A stretch of DNA of 64,000 bases, taken from positions 1 through 64,000 of the forward strand of contig NZ_VWXD01000006.1 of assembly GCF_011752625.1 (NCBI RefSeq), given 5' to 3'. How positions within the stretch are numbered: the stretch's first letter is position 1; every line of letters begins with the position of its first letter. The stretch is from Candidatus Pantoea formicae. GTDB taxonomy: Bacteria; Pseudomonadota; Gammaproteobacteria; Enterobacterales; Enterobacteriaceae. Below the pieces are notes generated by a model, which saw nothing but the letters and a program-made list of their open reading frames with translations, was not told the DNA's origin and made no database searches. The translations under genes were made by a program, and so were the position numbers. Positions 25,441 through 33,446 of this stretch are shown here, piece after piece.

Positions 25441-26046
25441 ATGCAAAAGAGTGCCGCCAGCAAGAACGCGTGTATCGCGACTATTACATGCATCGTGGTT
25501 TTGACCACACTGCTATGCCCCCCTGCAATGGCTATTTTCAAGGAGGATTTTGCCGCGAGCAACTATGGCATATTACGTGTTCACGGCACATTAACAGAGA
25601 GCGCTTGCCGTTTAGATATGCTATCGGCCGATCAAACTGTGAATTTGGGCCACCTATCCACTGCAAACTTAAAAAACGTTGGCGATCAGGGGGTATTAGT
25701 CGCGGTTTCACTTGTTTTGCATGATTGCATACGCACCTCATCAACTGAGTCCACTGAAAAAGACAACGTAGCCTGGAGTGCCCATCAGCCCGCGGTATCC
25801 TTCACCTTTACCGGCACGCAGGACCCCAGTAACCCACAACTGGTAGAAGTTCGAGGTGCCAGTGGCATAGCTTTGAGACTCAAAGATGCCTCAAAAAACA
25901 ATGTTGAAATTGGCCAGAAAGGGAAGTCATTACGCTTAACACCTGATAATGCGGTGATGTATTACATTACCGCAGAGCGTACTCGTGGAGAATTGCGAGG
26001 AGGAACCTACTCAGCCAACATTAATTTTAGGCTCAATTATGAATAG
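25441..26046 (+). CDS. Minor fimbrial subunit
   Basis: This 201-residue pilin-domain protein has a signal peptide (~1-31, ending 'PPAMA'), Cys residues in 'LTESACRLDML' and 'LVLHDCIRTS', and the C-terminus 'YSANINFRLNYE'. It lies after the chaperone, where Mrp/Pap operons place adaptor or tip-fibrillum subunits. Its stop overlaps the start of the next subunit gene by 8 bp. Confidence 0.85.
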   Translation: MQKSAASKNACIATITCIVVLTTLLCPPAMAIFKEDFAASNYGILRVHGTLTESACRLDMLSADQTVNLGHLSTANLKNVGDQGVLVAVSLVLHDCIRTSSTESTEKDNVAWSAHQPAVSFTFTGTQDPSNPQLVEVRGASGIALRLKDASKNNVEIGQKGKSLRLTPDNAVMYYITAERTRGELRGGTYSANINFRLNYE

Positions 26047-26539
26047 TAAAATGTTATTCATGCGATGCAACTGTATCGTCATATTGACCACACTCTATTT
26101 ATTCTCCCCGCATTCGCATGCCTTCTCTTTTGGCATCACTGTTAAGGGAAAAGTCATCGCACCGCCCTGCACAATTAATGATGGCAATGATCTCGCCATT
26201 GGTTTTGGTAGCGGTTTAATTGCGGAAAGCATCGATGGTAAGAATTATGAGATACCGATCCCCTACTCATTACACTGCCCTCATGGCTCACCAACCTCAC
26301 TGAAAATGAAAATTACAGGCTTTGGTTCTCTTTATGATCCTACGCTGTTAAGAACCAGCAAAAACAATCTAGCCATTATGCTGAAAAGTAACAGTCATAA
26401 GTTAGATCTAGACAAATGGACTTATTTTAATTACCCAGCAAAACCCACCTTAACCGCGGTGTTAACTCGAAATGCGAGCGGAAGAATTACACTAGGATAC
26501 TTTTTCTCTACAGCCACGCTAATGGTTGACTATCAATAA
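26039..26539 (+). CDS. Minor fimbrial subunit (adaptor-like)
   Basis: This 166-residue protein is started at MNSKMLFMRC, where ATG overlaps the preceding stop (ATGAATAG); a longer frame from 25985 would only add residues out of register with the previous gene. It has a signal peptide (~1-29, 'HSHA|FSFG'), the pilin motif 'GKVIAPPCTIND' with its partner Cys in 'YSLHCPHGS', and the C-terminus 'STATLMVDYQ'. It is probably an adaptor near the fibre tip. Confidence 0.83.
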   Translation: MNSKMLFMRCNCIVILTTLYLFSPHSHAFSFGITVKGKVIAPPCTINDGNDLAIGFGSGLIAESIDGKNYEIPIPYSLHCPHGSPTSLKMKITGFGSLYDPTLLRTSKNNLAIMLKSNSHKLDLDKWTYFNYPAKPTLTAVLTRNASGRITLGYFFSTATLMVDYQ

Positions 26540-26620
26540 TCATCAACACCGGCTCTCGAAATAGAAAATAGCTCACTGGACACATGAACTATCCACTGAG
26601 AATCACAGCAGGCTAAGAAA

Positions 26621-27367
26621 ATGAAAAAAATAATCATTGTGACGTTGGTTTTCCACATTACCCCTGCAGGTGCTGAAATAATCATGGACGATGTCACGCA
26701 GAAGGGGTTTTTAATAACGGGTACCGCTGTTGATAATGGTGCACCCTATCATGATTCCCTACGGTGCGCGCCCTTCAAAACAGACTGCAAGTGGGGAGTG
26801 AGAATAAAGTATTATCATGGCATCTTCTCCTACGAGACATGGATCTCCGGCACGGTGCTCACTAAATCTGATGGGGCCAATGCACCGACATTGGAGGAAG
26901 GGCGCCAGGCTTGGATCAGTGCATATGGCCATGCAATTCCCTTCTCGGTGAGGTTACCTTTTTATGCCAAATATCCAAGAGTCTGTTGGGGAGCAAGTAC
27001 CGTACTTTATGGCGACTTTGTAAACTGTTCTTCCGTGGCGCCAGGCCCCTCCAGACCACTATGCTCAGGCAGTGCTGGAACCATCGATTTTGGCAATTTG
27101 CAGCAAGATCAGTACAACGGCGCCAGTCAGGCTACTAGCATCAATATCTCATGCACGGCTGCGGCCACCATCCGTTTTACTTCTGGTAGCCAAGTCACAC
27201 TGAATAATGGCACCAAAGCGACACTCACCTTTAATGGATATTCCCAGGGTAGCAGTTTTACCATGCTATCAGGGGATAACACTGTCAGAGTCAATGCAAC
27301 GCTGAGTGGCACGCCAACACTGGGTGACTTTACGGGCAGCTCAACCGTCATTCTTAATGTTCTGTAA
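26621..27367 (+). CDS. Putative two-domain tip adhesin (MrpH-position)
   Basis: This 248-residue secreted protein (signal peptide ~1-18) has two parts. The N-terminal region (~20-150) resembles no pilin I recognise and is rich in aromatic residues, Cys and His ('KYYHGIFSYETW', 'YGHAIPF'). A C-terminal pilin-like domain (~155-248) starts 'LCSGSAGTIDFGNLQQDQYN', with its partner Cys in 'SINISCTAA'. Last position plus lectin-pilin architecture mark it as the tip adhesin, as MrpH is in Proteus. The receptor is unknown; metal-dependent binding as in MrpH is a guess. Confidence 0.72.
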   Translation: MKKIIIVTLVFHITPAGAEIIMDDVTQKGFLITGTAVDNGAPYHDSLRCAPFKTDCKWGVRIKYYHGIFSYETWISGTVLTKSDGANAPTLEEGRQAWISAYGHAIPFSVRLPFYAKYPRVCWGASTVLYGDFVNCSSVAPGPSRPLCSGSAGTIDFGNLQQDQYNGASQATSINISCTAAATIRFTSGSQVTLNNGTKATLTFNGYSQGSSFTMLSGDNTVRVNATLSGTPTLGDFTGSSTVILNVL

Positions 27368-27469
27368 TGCCTGGTTTACTGACTGCATTTTTTGCATCAC
27401 GACACAGCCGTTGGCGAGTCGCCTGATAAACGTTAGATTCGAATACTTCTGATGACTATGAGGTGTTTA

Positions 27470-27793
27470 ATGCACAGTCTTTTCGTTTACGGCACGCTCG
27501 GCCCAGGCCGGCCTAATGCGCATATCATGGAAAATATAGGCGGAAGCTGGCAGCAAGGTTATGTGCTCGGCAACTTGCGTGAAGCGGGCTGGGGTGCAGC
27601 GATGGGCTTTCCCGGTATTGAACTCAATGCAGAGGGTGCGCAGGTCAGCGGCTTTGTCTTCAGTTCGGATAACCTTGCCGCACACTGGTCGATGCTTGAT
27701 GAGTTTGAAGGTGAAGGTTATCAGCGCGTGCCGGTTGAAGTGATGCTGCAAGATGGCAGCACGCTGATGTCAGAAATCTACGCGTTAAAATGA
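27470..27793 (+). CDS. Gamma-glutamylcyclotransferase-like (GGCT/AIG2) protein
   Basis: This 107-residue protein is started at MHSLFVYGTLGPG, with GAGGTG seven bases upstream. 'LFVYGTLGPG' is the hallmark substrate loop of the GGCT/AIG2 fold, and the catalytic Glu is expected in 'MLDEFEGEGYQRV'. It is similar to the YtfP-type family. The enzymes cyclise gamma-glutamyl compounds to 5-oxoproline; the actual substrate is unknown. The 3' end overlaps the convergent RpiR gene by 9 bp. Confidence 0.83.
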   Translation: MHSLFVYGTLGPGRPNAHIMENIGGSWQQGYVLGNLREAGWGAAMGFPGIELNAEGAQVSGFVFSSDNLAAHWSMLDEFEGEGYQRVPVEVMLQDGSTLMSEIYALK

Positions 27794-28741
27794 TGCCAGT
27801 GCCGTTTCCAGTCGATCCAGCGCGCAAAGAATGCCATAGCTGCGCGCGTGTTGGGCGTCAGGCAACGGCAACCAGATGTCGGCTTGGTTCGCCAGATCCA
27901 GCCCCGTCGGGCAGATCGCAATCACCGCACTTTTCTGTATGTGTGCATGGTGTACCGCACTGAGCACACTGCTGCTCACCGCATCTGGCGCGAGAATCAG
28001 CAGCAGATCATCTGGCTGCAATCGGCTCAGCGTCATGCGCAGCAGATTATCATCCTGAATCCATGCCAGTGACAGCCCCGCAGTCGAAAGCCGCTGATGC
28101 ACTTCCGCCACCAGCGGTGTTGTCTGCCCTGCCGCACCAATCAACAACACGCTACGGGCTTTTTGTAACGCGCGCGCTGCCCGTTCCCAGGTGGCATTTT
28201 CAGCCTGCAACCACTGTTGGGTCAGTGCCTGCTGGATGGCCTCAAGCTGAGGAATTGCTTGTGTGGTCCGCGTTGAAGGAACTGAACTGGCTCGCGCCAG
28301 CCGCATGCGCAGATCACGGATATCCTCACAGCCTACCGAACGAGCAAAACGGGTGATGGTGGCGGCGCTCACTTCGGCGCGACCAGCTAACTGTTCAATG
28401 GTGGCAGATGCGGCAAACGCGGTATCGTTCAGAATTGCTACCGCAACGCGATTCTCCTGTTGCGTCAGCGAAGGCTGCCGCTGGCGAATCACATCAATAA
28501 ATACCTCTTCCTGATGTTGACCGGCTTTGCGCACTTGATGCAGAAAATCATCCAGATCACGGCACCCCGCCGAAGCGGCAAAACGCCGTAACACTTCCGG
28601 GCTCACGCCTGCCTGTGTCGCCAGCTCTTCCATGGTGGCCTGCGCGCTAACGTGCAGGTTATCCAGAATAAAACGTGCCAGCTTCGATTCCGGCGCATCC
28701 ATATGTGCCGACTGCTGTCTCAGTTGCCAGACAATATCCAT
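27785..28741 (-). CDS. RpiR-family regulator with duplicated helix-turn-helix and SIS domain
   Basis: This 318-residue protein has a C-terminal SIS sugar-phosphate-binding domain (~165-300, 'RSVLLIGAAGQTTPLVAEVH'). Two RpiR-type helix-turn-helix units precede it: ~15-70 ('TMEELATQAGVSPEVLRRFA') and ~90-150 ('TIEQLAGRAEVSAATITRFA'). Typical RpiR proteins have one. It is divergent from the PTS/GH4 operon, whose promoter region carries two mirror-image palindromes. It should sense a phosphorylated sugar released by that operon. Confidence 0.88.
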   Translation of the reverse strand: MDIVWQLRQQSAHMDAPESKLARFILDNLHVSAQATMEELATQAGVSPEVLRRFAASAGCRDLDDFLHQVRKAGQHQEEVFIDVIRQRQPSLTQQENRVAVAILNDTAFAASATIEQLAGRAEVSAATITRFARSVGCEDIRDLRMRLARASSVPSTRTTQAIPQLEAIQQALTQQWLQAENATWERAARALQKARSVLLIGAAGQTTPLVAEVHQRLSTAGLSLAWIQDDNLLRMTLSRLQPDDLLLILAPDAVSSSVLSAVHHAHIQKSAVIAICPTGLDLANQADIWLPLPDAQHARSYGILCALDRLETALASF

Positions 28742-28781
28742 CCGCTCACCACATCCTAGAATTGTGAAGCACCATCATGCA

Positions 28782-28796
28782 TGAAAATATTTTTCA
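28782..28796 (+). promoter_or_regulatory. RpiR operator candidate 1
   Basis: TGAAAATATTTTTCA, a near-perfect 15-bp palindrome 41 bp upstream of the RpiR start codon. It is the exact reverse complement of the copy at 28883-28897. It probably mediates autoregulation. Confidence 0.6.
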
Positions 28797-28882
28797 ATGT
28801 GAGTTTTTTTTCGACTATTTGCACGTATAAGCGGGTTTAAAACGCCAATGCTAACGAAAAATTACAGCACCGATCACAGTCA

Positions 28883-28897
28883 TGAAAAATATTTTCA
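28883..28897 (+). promoter_or_regulatory. RpiR operator candidate 2
   Basis: TGAAAAATATTTTCA, the reverse complement of 28782-28796, centred 101 bp away and about 140 bp upstream of the PTS IIB start. The pair could allow looping by a regulator with two DNA-binding units per subunit. Confidence 0.6.
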
Positions 28898-29033
28898 ATT
28901 TAAATCACCTCATAAGATATTGATTTAAATGACTTAAATATCTATTCATCAGAAATTCATCTGCCCAAAGGGTATTTACACCGCCTGTGCGACGGGTCTT
29001 AAATGGCCTCGACAAATCACAGGAGGAAATCAT

Positions 29034-29339
29034 ATGCGAATCGTACTTTGCTGTGCAGCAGGGATGTCCACCAGCATGCTGGTTAGCAAGATGCAGAGTG
29101 CCGCCCAAGGACGTGGGCTGGCGATTGATATCAAAGCGGTACCCGTGGCGGAGTTTGAACGCATCCTACCTGACGCTGACGTGGTGCTGCTCGGCCCACA
29201 GGTACAATTTGAAGCCGCCAGGCTGACCGCTATCGCAGCGCCGCAAGGCAAATCTGTCGCCGTTATCGACATGATGGATTACGGCATGATGCGTGGTGAA
29301 CAGGTGCTGGATAAAGCCCTGGCGTTACACGCCTCCTGA
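29034..29339 (+). CDS. PTS lactose/cellobiose-family EIIB component
   Basis: This 101-residue cytoplasmic phosphocarrier has the phosphocysteine P-loop 'VLCCAAGMSTSMLVSKM', with the second Cys (residue 7) aligning to the active Cys of ChbB. It passes phosphate from EIIA to the incoming beta-diglucoside. It is the first gene of the operon (IIB, IIA, GH4, IIC), preceded by AGGAGGAA. A short hairpin CACAGC-TTTT-GCTGTG (29373-29388) separates it from IIA. Confidence 0.92.
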   Translation: MRIVLCCAAGMSTSMLVSKMQSAAQGRGLAIDIKAVPVAEFERILPDADVVLLGPQVQFEAARLTAIAAPQGKSVAVIDMMDYGMMRGEQVLDKALALHAS

Positions 29340-29399
29340 CTCACCCGTCTTACCCAATCTGACCGACGTAAACACAGCTTTTGCTGTGGGGGATTCTGC

Positions 29400-29741
29400 A
29401 TGTCCGAAGAAGTGGTTATCGAGTTTGAAGAACAGATCATGCTGCTGCTGGTTCAGGCTGGCGCCGCCCGCAGTGCGGCACTGAGCGCGCTGCGGGCGGC
29501 GCGTGAAGGCCAGTTTGTCGCGGCTGAACAGCAGCTAGCGGCGGCAAGAGCGAGCGTAAAAGACGCGCACCAGCAACAAACCGCGCTGATTAGCCTCGAT
29601 GAAGGCAGCGGCAAACTGCCTGTCACCCTGATTTTGGTACATGCCCAGGATCACTTGATGAACGCCATGCTGATTCAGGATCTGGCGGGCGAAATCATTG
29701 AACTCTACCGCCGCACCGCGGCAGGAGGAAACGATGCTTAA
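29400..29741 (+). CDS. PTS lactose/cellobiose-family EIIA component
   Basis: This 113-residue helical protein forms trimers in the family. The phosphohistidine lies in 'LILVHAQDHLMNAML'. It accepts phosphate from HPr and donates it to EIIB. The N-terminal helical region ('FEEQIMLLLVQAGAARSAAL') is typical. Its stop overlaps the GH4 start by 8 bp, indicating translational coupling. Confidence 0.92.
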   Translation: MSEEVVIEFEEQIMLLLVQAGAARSAALSALRAAREGQFVAAEQQLAAARASVKDAHQQQTALISLDEGSGKLPVTLILVHAQDHLMNAMLIQDLAGEIIELYRRTAAGGNDA

Positions 29742-31050
29742 GATGGCGATTATTGGTGGTGGCAGCAGCTATTCACCCGAACTGGTCGAAGGAATCATCA
29801 ACCGCTATGCACAGTTGCCCGTGACCGAACTGGCACTGGTGGATGTGGAATCGGGACGTGAGAAAGTGAATATCATCGCCGATCTCACCCGCCGTATGCT
29901 GCAACAGAATGGATTAGAGCAGGTAAAAGTCAGCGTGCACTTTGAGCTGGACGACGCCATACGCGATGCCCGTTACGTGTTGACTCAGCTGCGCGTTGGC
30001 CAGTTGGCGGCACGCGCCGCAGATGAACGCCTCGGTTTGAAATATGGGCGCCTCGGCCAAGAGACTACCGGCGTTGGCGGCTTTGCCAAAGCGCTGCGCA
30101 CCATTCCGGTGATGCTGGAAGTCGCGCGTAAAGTGGAACAGCTGGCGCCCGATGCCTTTATCATCAACTTCACCAATCCCGCAGGGATAGTGACTGAAGC
30201 GGTATCGCGCTACAGCAAAGCCAAAATTATTGGTCTGTGTAATGTGCCCGTGAATATGCATCATATGATTGCTGGCATGCTTAATGCGCCATGGGATGAC
30301 GTGCAGCTGCGCTTTGCCGGGCTGAATCACCTGGTGTGGGTGCATCAGGTCACCTGTCGAGGCGAAGATGTCACCGCCCAAGTGATCGAGCAACTGTGTG
30401 ACGGCCAATCGTTGACCATGAACAACATCAAAGATATGCCGTGGTCACCACAATTCCTGCGCGCGCTTAACGCCATTCCTTGTCCGTATCATCGCTACTA
30501 CTGGCAGACGCCGCAGATGCTGGCCGAAGAGCAGGAGAAAGCCAAAAACGGCCATGAAGGCACGCGCGCAGAGCAAGTGATGAAAGTCGAAGCGGAGCTG
30601 TTTGCGTTATACGCCGATCCCCATCTGGCGCATAAACCCGAGCAGTTAAGCTTCCGTGGTGGCGCTTATTACTCTGAAGTGGCGGTCGAACTGATCAGCG
30701 CAATTCACAACAACAGTGGCAAAAATCTGGTGGTGAACTGCCGCAACAACGGTGCGATTCAGGGTCTGCCGGATGATGCAGTAGTAGAAGTCAATTGCCT
30801 GGTGGATGCCCAAGGTGCGCACCCGCTGGTGTTCGGTGAATTGCCGCCATTGATGAACGGTCTGACGCAGCAGATTAAATCCTTTGAACGCTTAACCATC
30901 GAAGCCGCAGTACACGGCGATCGCAACCAGGCGCTGCTGGCCCTGCTGGGGAACCCGTTGGTGGGCGATGTCGCGACGGCTGAACTGTTGCTGGATGAGG
31001 TGTTAACGCTGAACCAGCCGTGGCTGCCGCAGTTCTCAGCGGCTGAATAG
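29734..31050 (+). CDS. GH4 family 6-phospho-beta-glucosidase
   Basis: This 438-residue NAD+- and Mn2+-dependent glycosidase is started at [13 protein letters not shown], preceded by GGAGGAA inside the IIA gene. It has the N-terminal Rossmann motif '[17 protein letters not shown]', the metal-binding Cys in '[12 protein letters not shown]' and the nearby '[13 protein letters not shown]'. It would cleave the 6-phospho-disaccharide delivered by this PTS. The CNVP motif points to beta-glucoside specificity (LicH/ChbF-like); whether the substrate is cellobiose- or chitobiose-derived is open. Confidence 0.9.
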   Translation: MLKMAIIGGGSSYSPELVEGIINRYAQLPVTELALVDVESGREKVNIIADLTRRMLQQNGLEQVKVSVHFELDDAIRDARYVLTQLRVGQLAARAADERLGLKYGRLGQETTGVGGFAKALRTIPVMLEVARKVEQLAPDAFIINFTNPAGIVTEAVSRYSKAKIIGLCNVPVNMHHMIAGMLNAPWDDVQLRFAGLNHLVWVHQVTCRGEDVTAQVIEQLCDGQSLTMNNIKDMPWSPQFLRALNAIPCPYHRYYWQTPQMLAEEQEKAKNGHEGTRAEQVMKVEAELFALYADPHLAHKPEQLSFRGGAYYSEVAVELISAIHNNSGKNLVVNCRNNGAIQGLPDDAVVEVNCLVDAQGAHPLVFGELPPLMNGLTQQIKSFERLTIEAAVHGDRNQALLALLGNPLVGDVATAELLLDEVLTLNQPWLPQFSAAE

Positions 31051-31053
31051 CGT

Positions 31054-31113
31054 CGTAGCGGTGCAATCGCGAGAATGTGGCTTCAGACAGGCGCGATACA
31101 CCGTGTCGCTACG
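31054..31113. repeat. Intergenic palindromic repeat, family B (inside the PTS operon)
   Basis: CGTAGCGGTGCAATCGCG and CGCGATACACCGTGTCGCTACG form a long imperfect stem. Its middle, ATGTGGC...CAGGC, is shared with 48126-48190, and its end (CACCGCTACG on the minus strand) with the other two copies. It lies between the GH4 and IIC genes and could stabilise the upstream message. Confidence 0.65.
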
Positions 31114-31245
31114 CCATTGAACGGTATTTAGCAAAGTAAAGGTCACCTGCACCAAAGCTAGCGGCGCGATTTATCCGCCGCTACTGACGGTGCAAAAAGA
31201 CCGCTCATCATCATTTTGTTGCGCCATTGAGCCTGAGGAGGCCCT

Positions 31246-32598
31246 GTGTCCAACCGTACTCTTATTGAACGTTATGTGTTGCCCGCAGCGCTGAAAGTCG
31301 CTGGCCAGAAGCATGTGCTCTCGGTGCGCGACGGCATCATTCTTAACATGCCGTTTATGTTGATTGGCAGCTTCTTCCTGATTTTCGCCTACCTGCCGAT
31401 ACCCGCATGGGGCCATTTGATGGCGGACCTGTTTGGCGACACCTGGCGCAACAAACTGCTCTATCCGGTGCGCGCCACCTACGACATCATGGCGCTGATC
31501 TCCAGCTTCGGTATCGCCTATCGTCTGGCGGAGAAGTACCGCACGCTGGACCCGTTAACCAGCGGTGCCATGGCGCTAGTGGCCTTTGTGATGACCATTC
31601 CGCAGCAGACGCTGTTTGCTCCGGTTGAAAATGCCCCCGCACAACTGGTAACGGGCGTACTGCCGATTTCGATGATTGGCAGCCAGGGCTTGTTCGTGGC
31701 GATTGTGATTGCGCTGATGTCGACGGAGATTTATCGCTTCGTCCATAACCGCAATCTGGTGATTAAGATGCCAGAAGGCGTGCCGCCCGCGGTGGCAAAA
31801 TCCTTCCTCGCGCTGGTACCGGGCTTCTGCGTGTTGGCGGTGGTGCTGGTGATCCGCCTTGCGGTCGAAGCTTCACCCTTTGGCGATATCAACAACCTGA
31901 TCGCTACGGTAATTGGATTGCCGATGCACCACGTAGGCGGCACGCTGCCAGGCATGATCTTCTCAGTGCTGCTGATCGGTATTCTCTGGACGCTCGGATT
32001 GCACGGCGATGCCATTGTGCTGGTGTTTATCCAGCCGGTTTGGCTCTCCAATATGAGTGAAAACCTGGAGGCGTTTCAGCACAACCAGCCGATCCCGCAC
32101 ATCTTCACACAGCAGTTTTACGATTTGTGGATTGCGCCCGGCGGCACTGGCGCGTTGCTGGGGCTAGTGATCTTTATGCTGATTCGCTCACGCAGTCGCC
32201 AGATGAAGCAGCTCGGTAAAATCGCTGGACCGGCGGCCCTGTTTAACATCAGTGAGCCGCTGGTGTTTGGTATTCCGCTGGTGATGAACCCCTACTTGTT
32301 CCTGCCGTTTATTCTGACGCCGGTGGTACTGGTGATTGTTTCCTGGGCGGCTATGACCACCGGTCTGGTTGCACCGCCTGCCGGGATTGCCCTGCCATTC
32401 ACTACCCCGATATTTGTCAGCGGTTATCTGGCTACCGGCGGTCACATTTCCGGCACGGTATTGCAGGTGGTGAACCTGGCAATTTCGATGGTGATCTACT
32501 ATCCGTTCTTCCGCGTGTGGGATCGTCTGAAGTATCGCGAGGAGCAGCAAAGCGAACAGCAGGCGCAGGCTGTGGCGGGGAGTGCCGTAGTTTCATAG
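31246..32598 (+). CDS. PTS cellobiose/chitobiose-family EIIC permease
   Basis: This 450-residue membrane permease of the lactose/cellobiose PTS superfamily (CelB/ChbC type) starts at a GTG after a strong GAGGAGG. It has about ten transmembrane helices and the family segments 'HGDAIVLVFIQPVWLSNM' and 'NISEPLVFGIPLVMNPYL', which hold substrate-binding His and Glu. It translocates the sugar phosphorylated by EIIB. It is separated from the GH4 gene by 195 bp carrying a family-B repeat, so it may have a separate message or promoter. Confidence 0.92.
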   Translation: MSNRTLIERYVLPAALKVAGQKHVLSVRDGIILNMPFMLIGSFFLIFAYLPIPAWGHLMADLFGDTWRNKLLYPVRATYDIMALISSFGIAYRLAEKYRTLDPLTSGAMALVAFVMTIPQQTLFAPVENAPAQLVTGVLPISMIGSQGLFVAIVIALMSTEIYRFVHNRNLVIKMPEGVPPAVAKSFLALVPGFCVLAVVLVIRLAVEASPFGDINNLIATVIGLPMHHVGGTLPGMIFSVLLIGILWTLGLHGDAIVLVFIQPVWLSNMSENLEAFQHNQPIPHIFTQQFYDLWIAPGGTGALLGLVIFMLIRSRSRQMKQLGKIAGPAALFNISEPLVFGIPLVMNPYLFLPFILTPVVLVIVSWAAMTTGLVAPPAGIALPFTTPIFVSGYLATGGHISGTVLQVVNLAISMVIYYPFFRVWDRLKYREEQQSEQQAQAVAGSAVVS

Positions 32599-32642
32599 TT
32601 CCCGGCCAACCCATGCGCGATACTCGCTATACGCCCTGCGCG

Positions 32643-32674
32643 CCCTGCAAAAGAGGTTGAACAATTTTGCAGGG
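32643..32674. promoter_or_regulatory. 10-bp inverted repeat between PTS IIC and GST genes
   Basis: CCCTGCAAAA (32643-32652) and TTTTGCAGGG (32665-32674) are a perfect inverted repeat with a 12-base loop and no T-run. It lies about 145 bp before the GST start. It could be a terminator relic or an operator for the GST/oxidoreductase pair. Confidence 0.45.
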
Positions 32675-32818
32675 CCGTCCTGTATCAGCGCGGCCCATTA
32701 TTCTTCCACTTTCCGCAATAATGACTTCGCAAACCTGGCTATTCTGCCGCGCAACAGGCTGTGACAACCTTTAGACAGCGTTCGGGATCACCCCGGCCAC
32801 CACTAAAGGACATCACTG

Positions 32819-33436
32819 ATGAAACTCTACCACTTCCCACTTTCTGGCCATGCACACCGTGCTCGTCTGTTCCTGTCTTTGCTCGATCTGCCACACGAGG
32901 TCATCGATGTTGACCTCGCCAACGGCGAGCACAAATCCCCGGCGTTTCTCGCCATCAACCCGTTCGGTCAGGTGCCGGTACTGGAAGATGACGGCGTTTA
33001 TATCTCTGACTCCAATGCCATTCTGGTATATCTGGCGAAGAAATCGGGCCGTAGTGAATGGCTGCCAGAAGATCCACTGGGTGCATCTCAGGTACAGCGC
33101 TGGTTATCGGTGGCGGCTGGTGAGCTGGCCTATGGCCCCTGCGCGGCACGCTTGATTACCGTGTTTGGCCGCCCGTTCAACCCTGACGAAGTGATCGCCC
33201 GTGCGCACACGATTTTGTCGCTGATGGATCAACACCTGACCGGGCGTGAATGGCTGGTCGGCGATCGCCCGACCATCGCGGATATCGCACAGTACAGCTA
33301 TCTGATCGGTGCGCCGGAGGGCAATGTCGATCTTTCCGGCTATCCGGCGGTCAATGCACTGCTGCGCCGTATCGAAGCGCTGCCAGGCTTTGTTCCTTTC
33401 CCGCAAACCGCTGCCGGTCTGCGCAGCATCGCGTGA
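32819..33436 (+). CDS. Glutathione S-transferase
   Basis: This 205-residue protein has an N-terminal thioredoxin-fold domain (~1-77, '[20 protein letters not shown]', glutathione-binding cis-Pro and Ser) and an all-helical C-terminal domain (~85-200, '[20 protein letters not shown]'). It would conjugate or reduce small electrophiles. AAAGGA precedes the ATG. The next gene, a flavin/iron-sulfur oxidoreductase, starts 10 bp after its stop, so the two probably act together in detoxification. Confidence 0.9.
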   Translation: MKLYHFPLSGHAHRARLFLSLLDLPHEVIDVDLANGEHKSPAFLAINPFGQVPVLEDDGVYISDSNAILVYLAKKSGRSEWLPEDPLGASQVQRWLSVAAGELAYGPCAARLITVFGRPFNPDEVIARAHTILSLMDQHLTGREWLVGDRPTIADIAQYSYLIGAPEGNVDLSGYPAVNALLRRIEALPGFVPFPQTAAGLRSIA

Positions 33437-33446
33437 GTGAACCATT

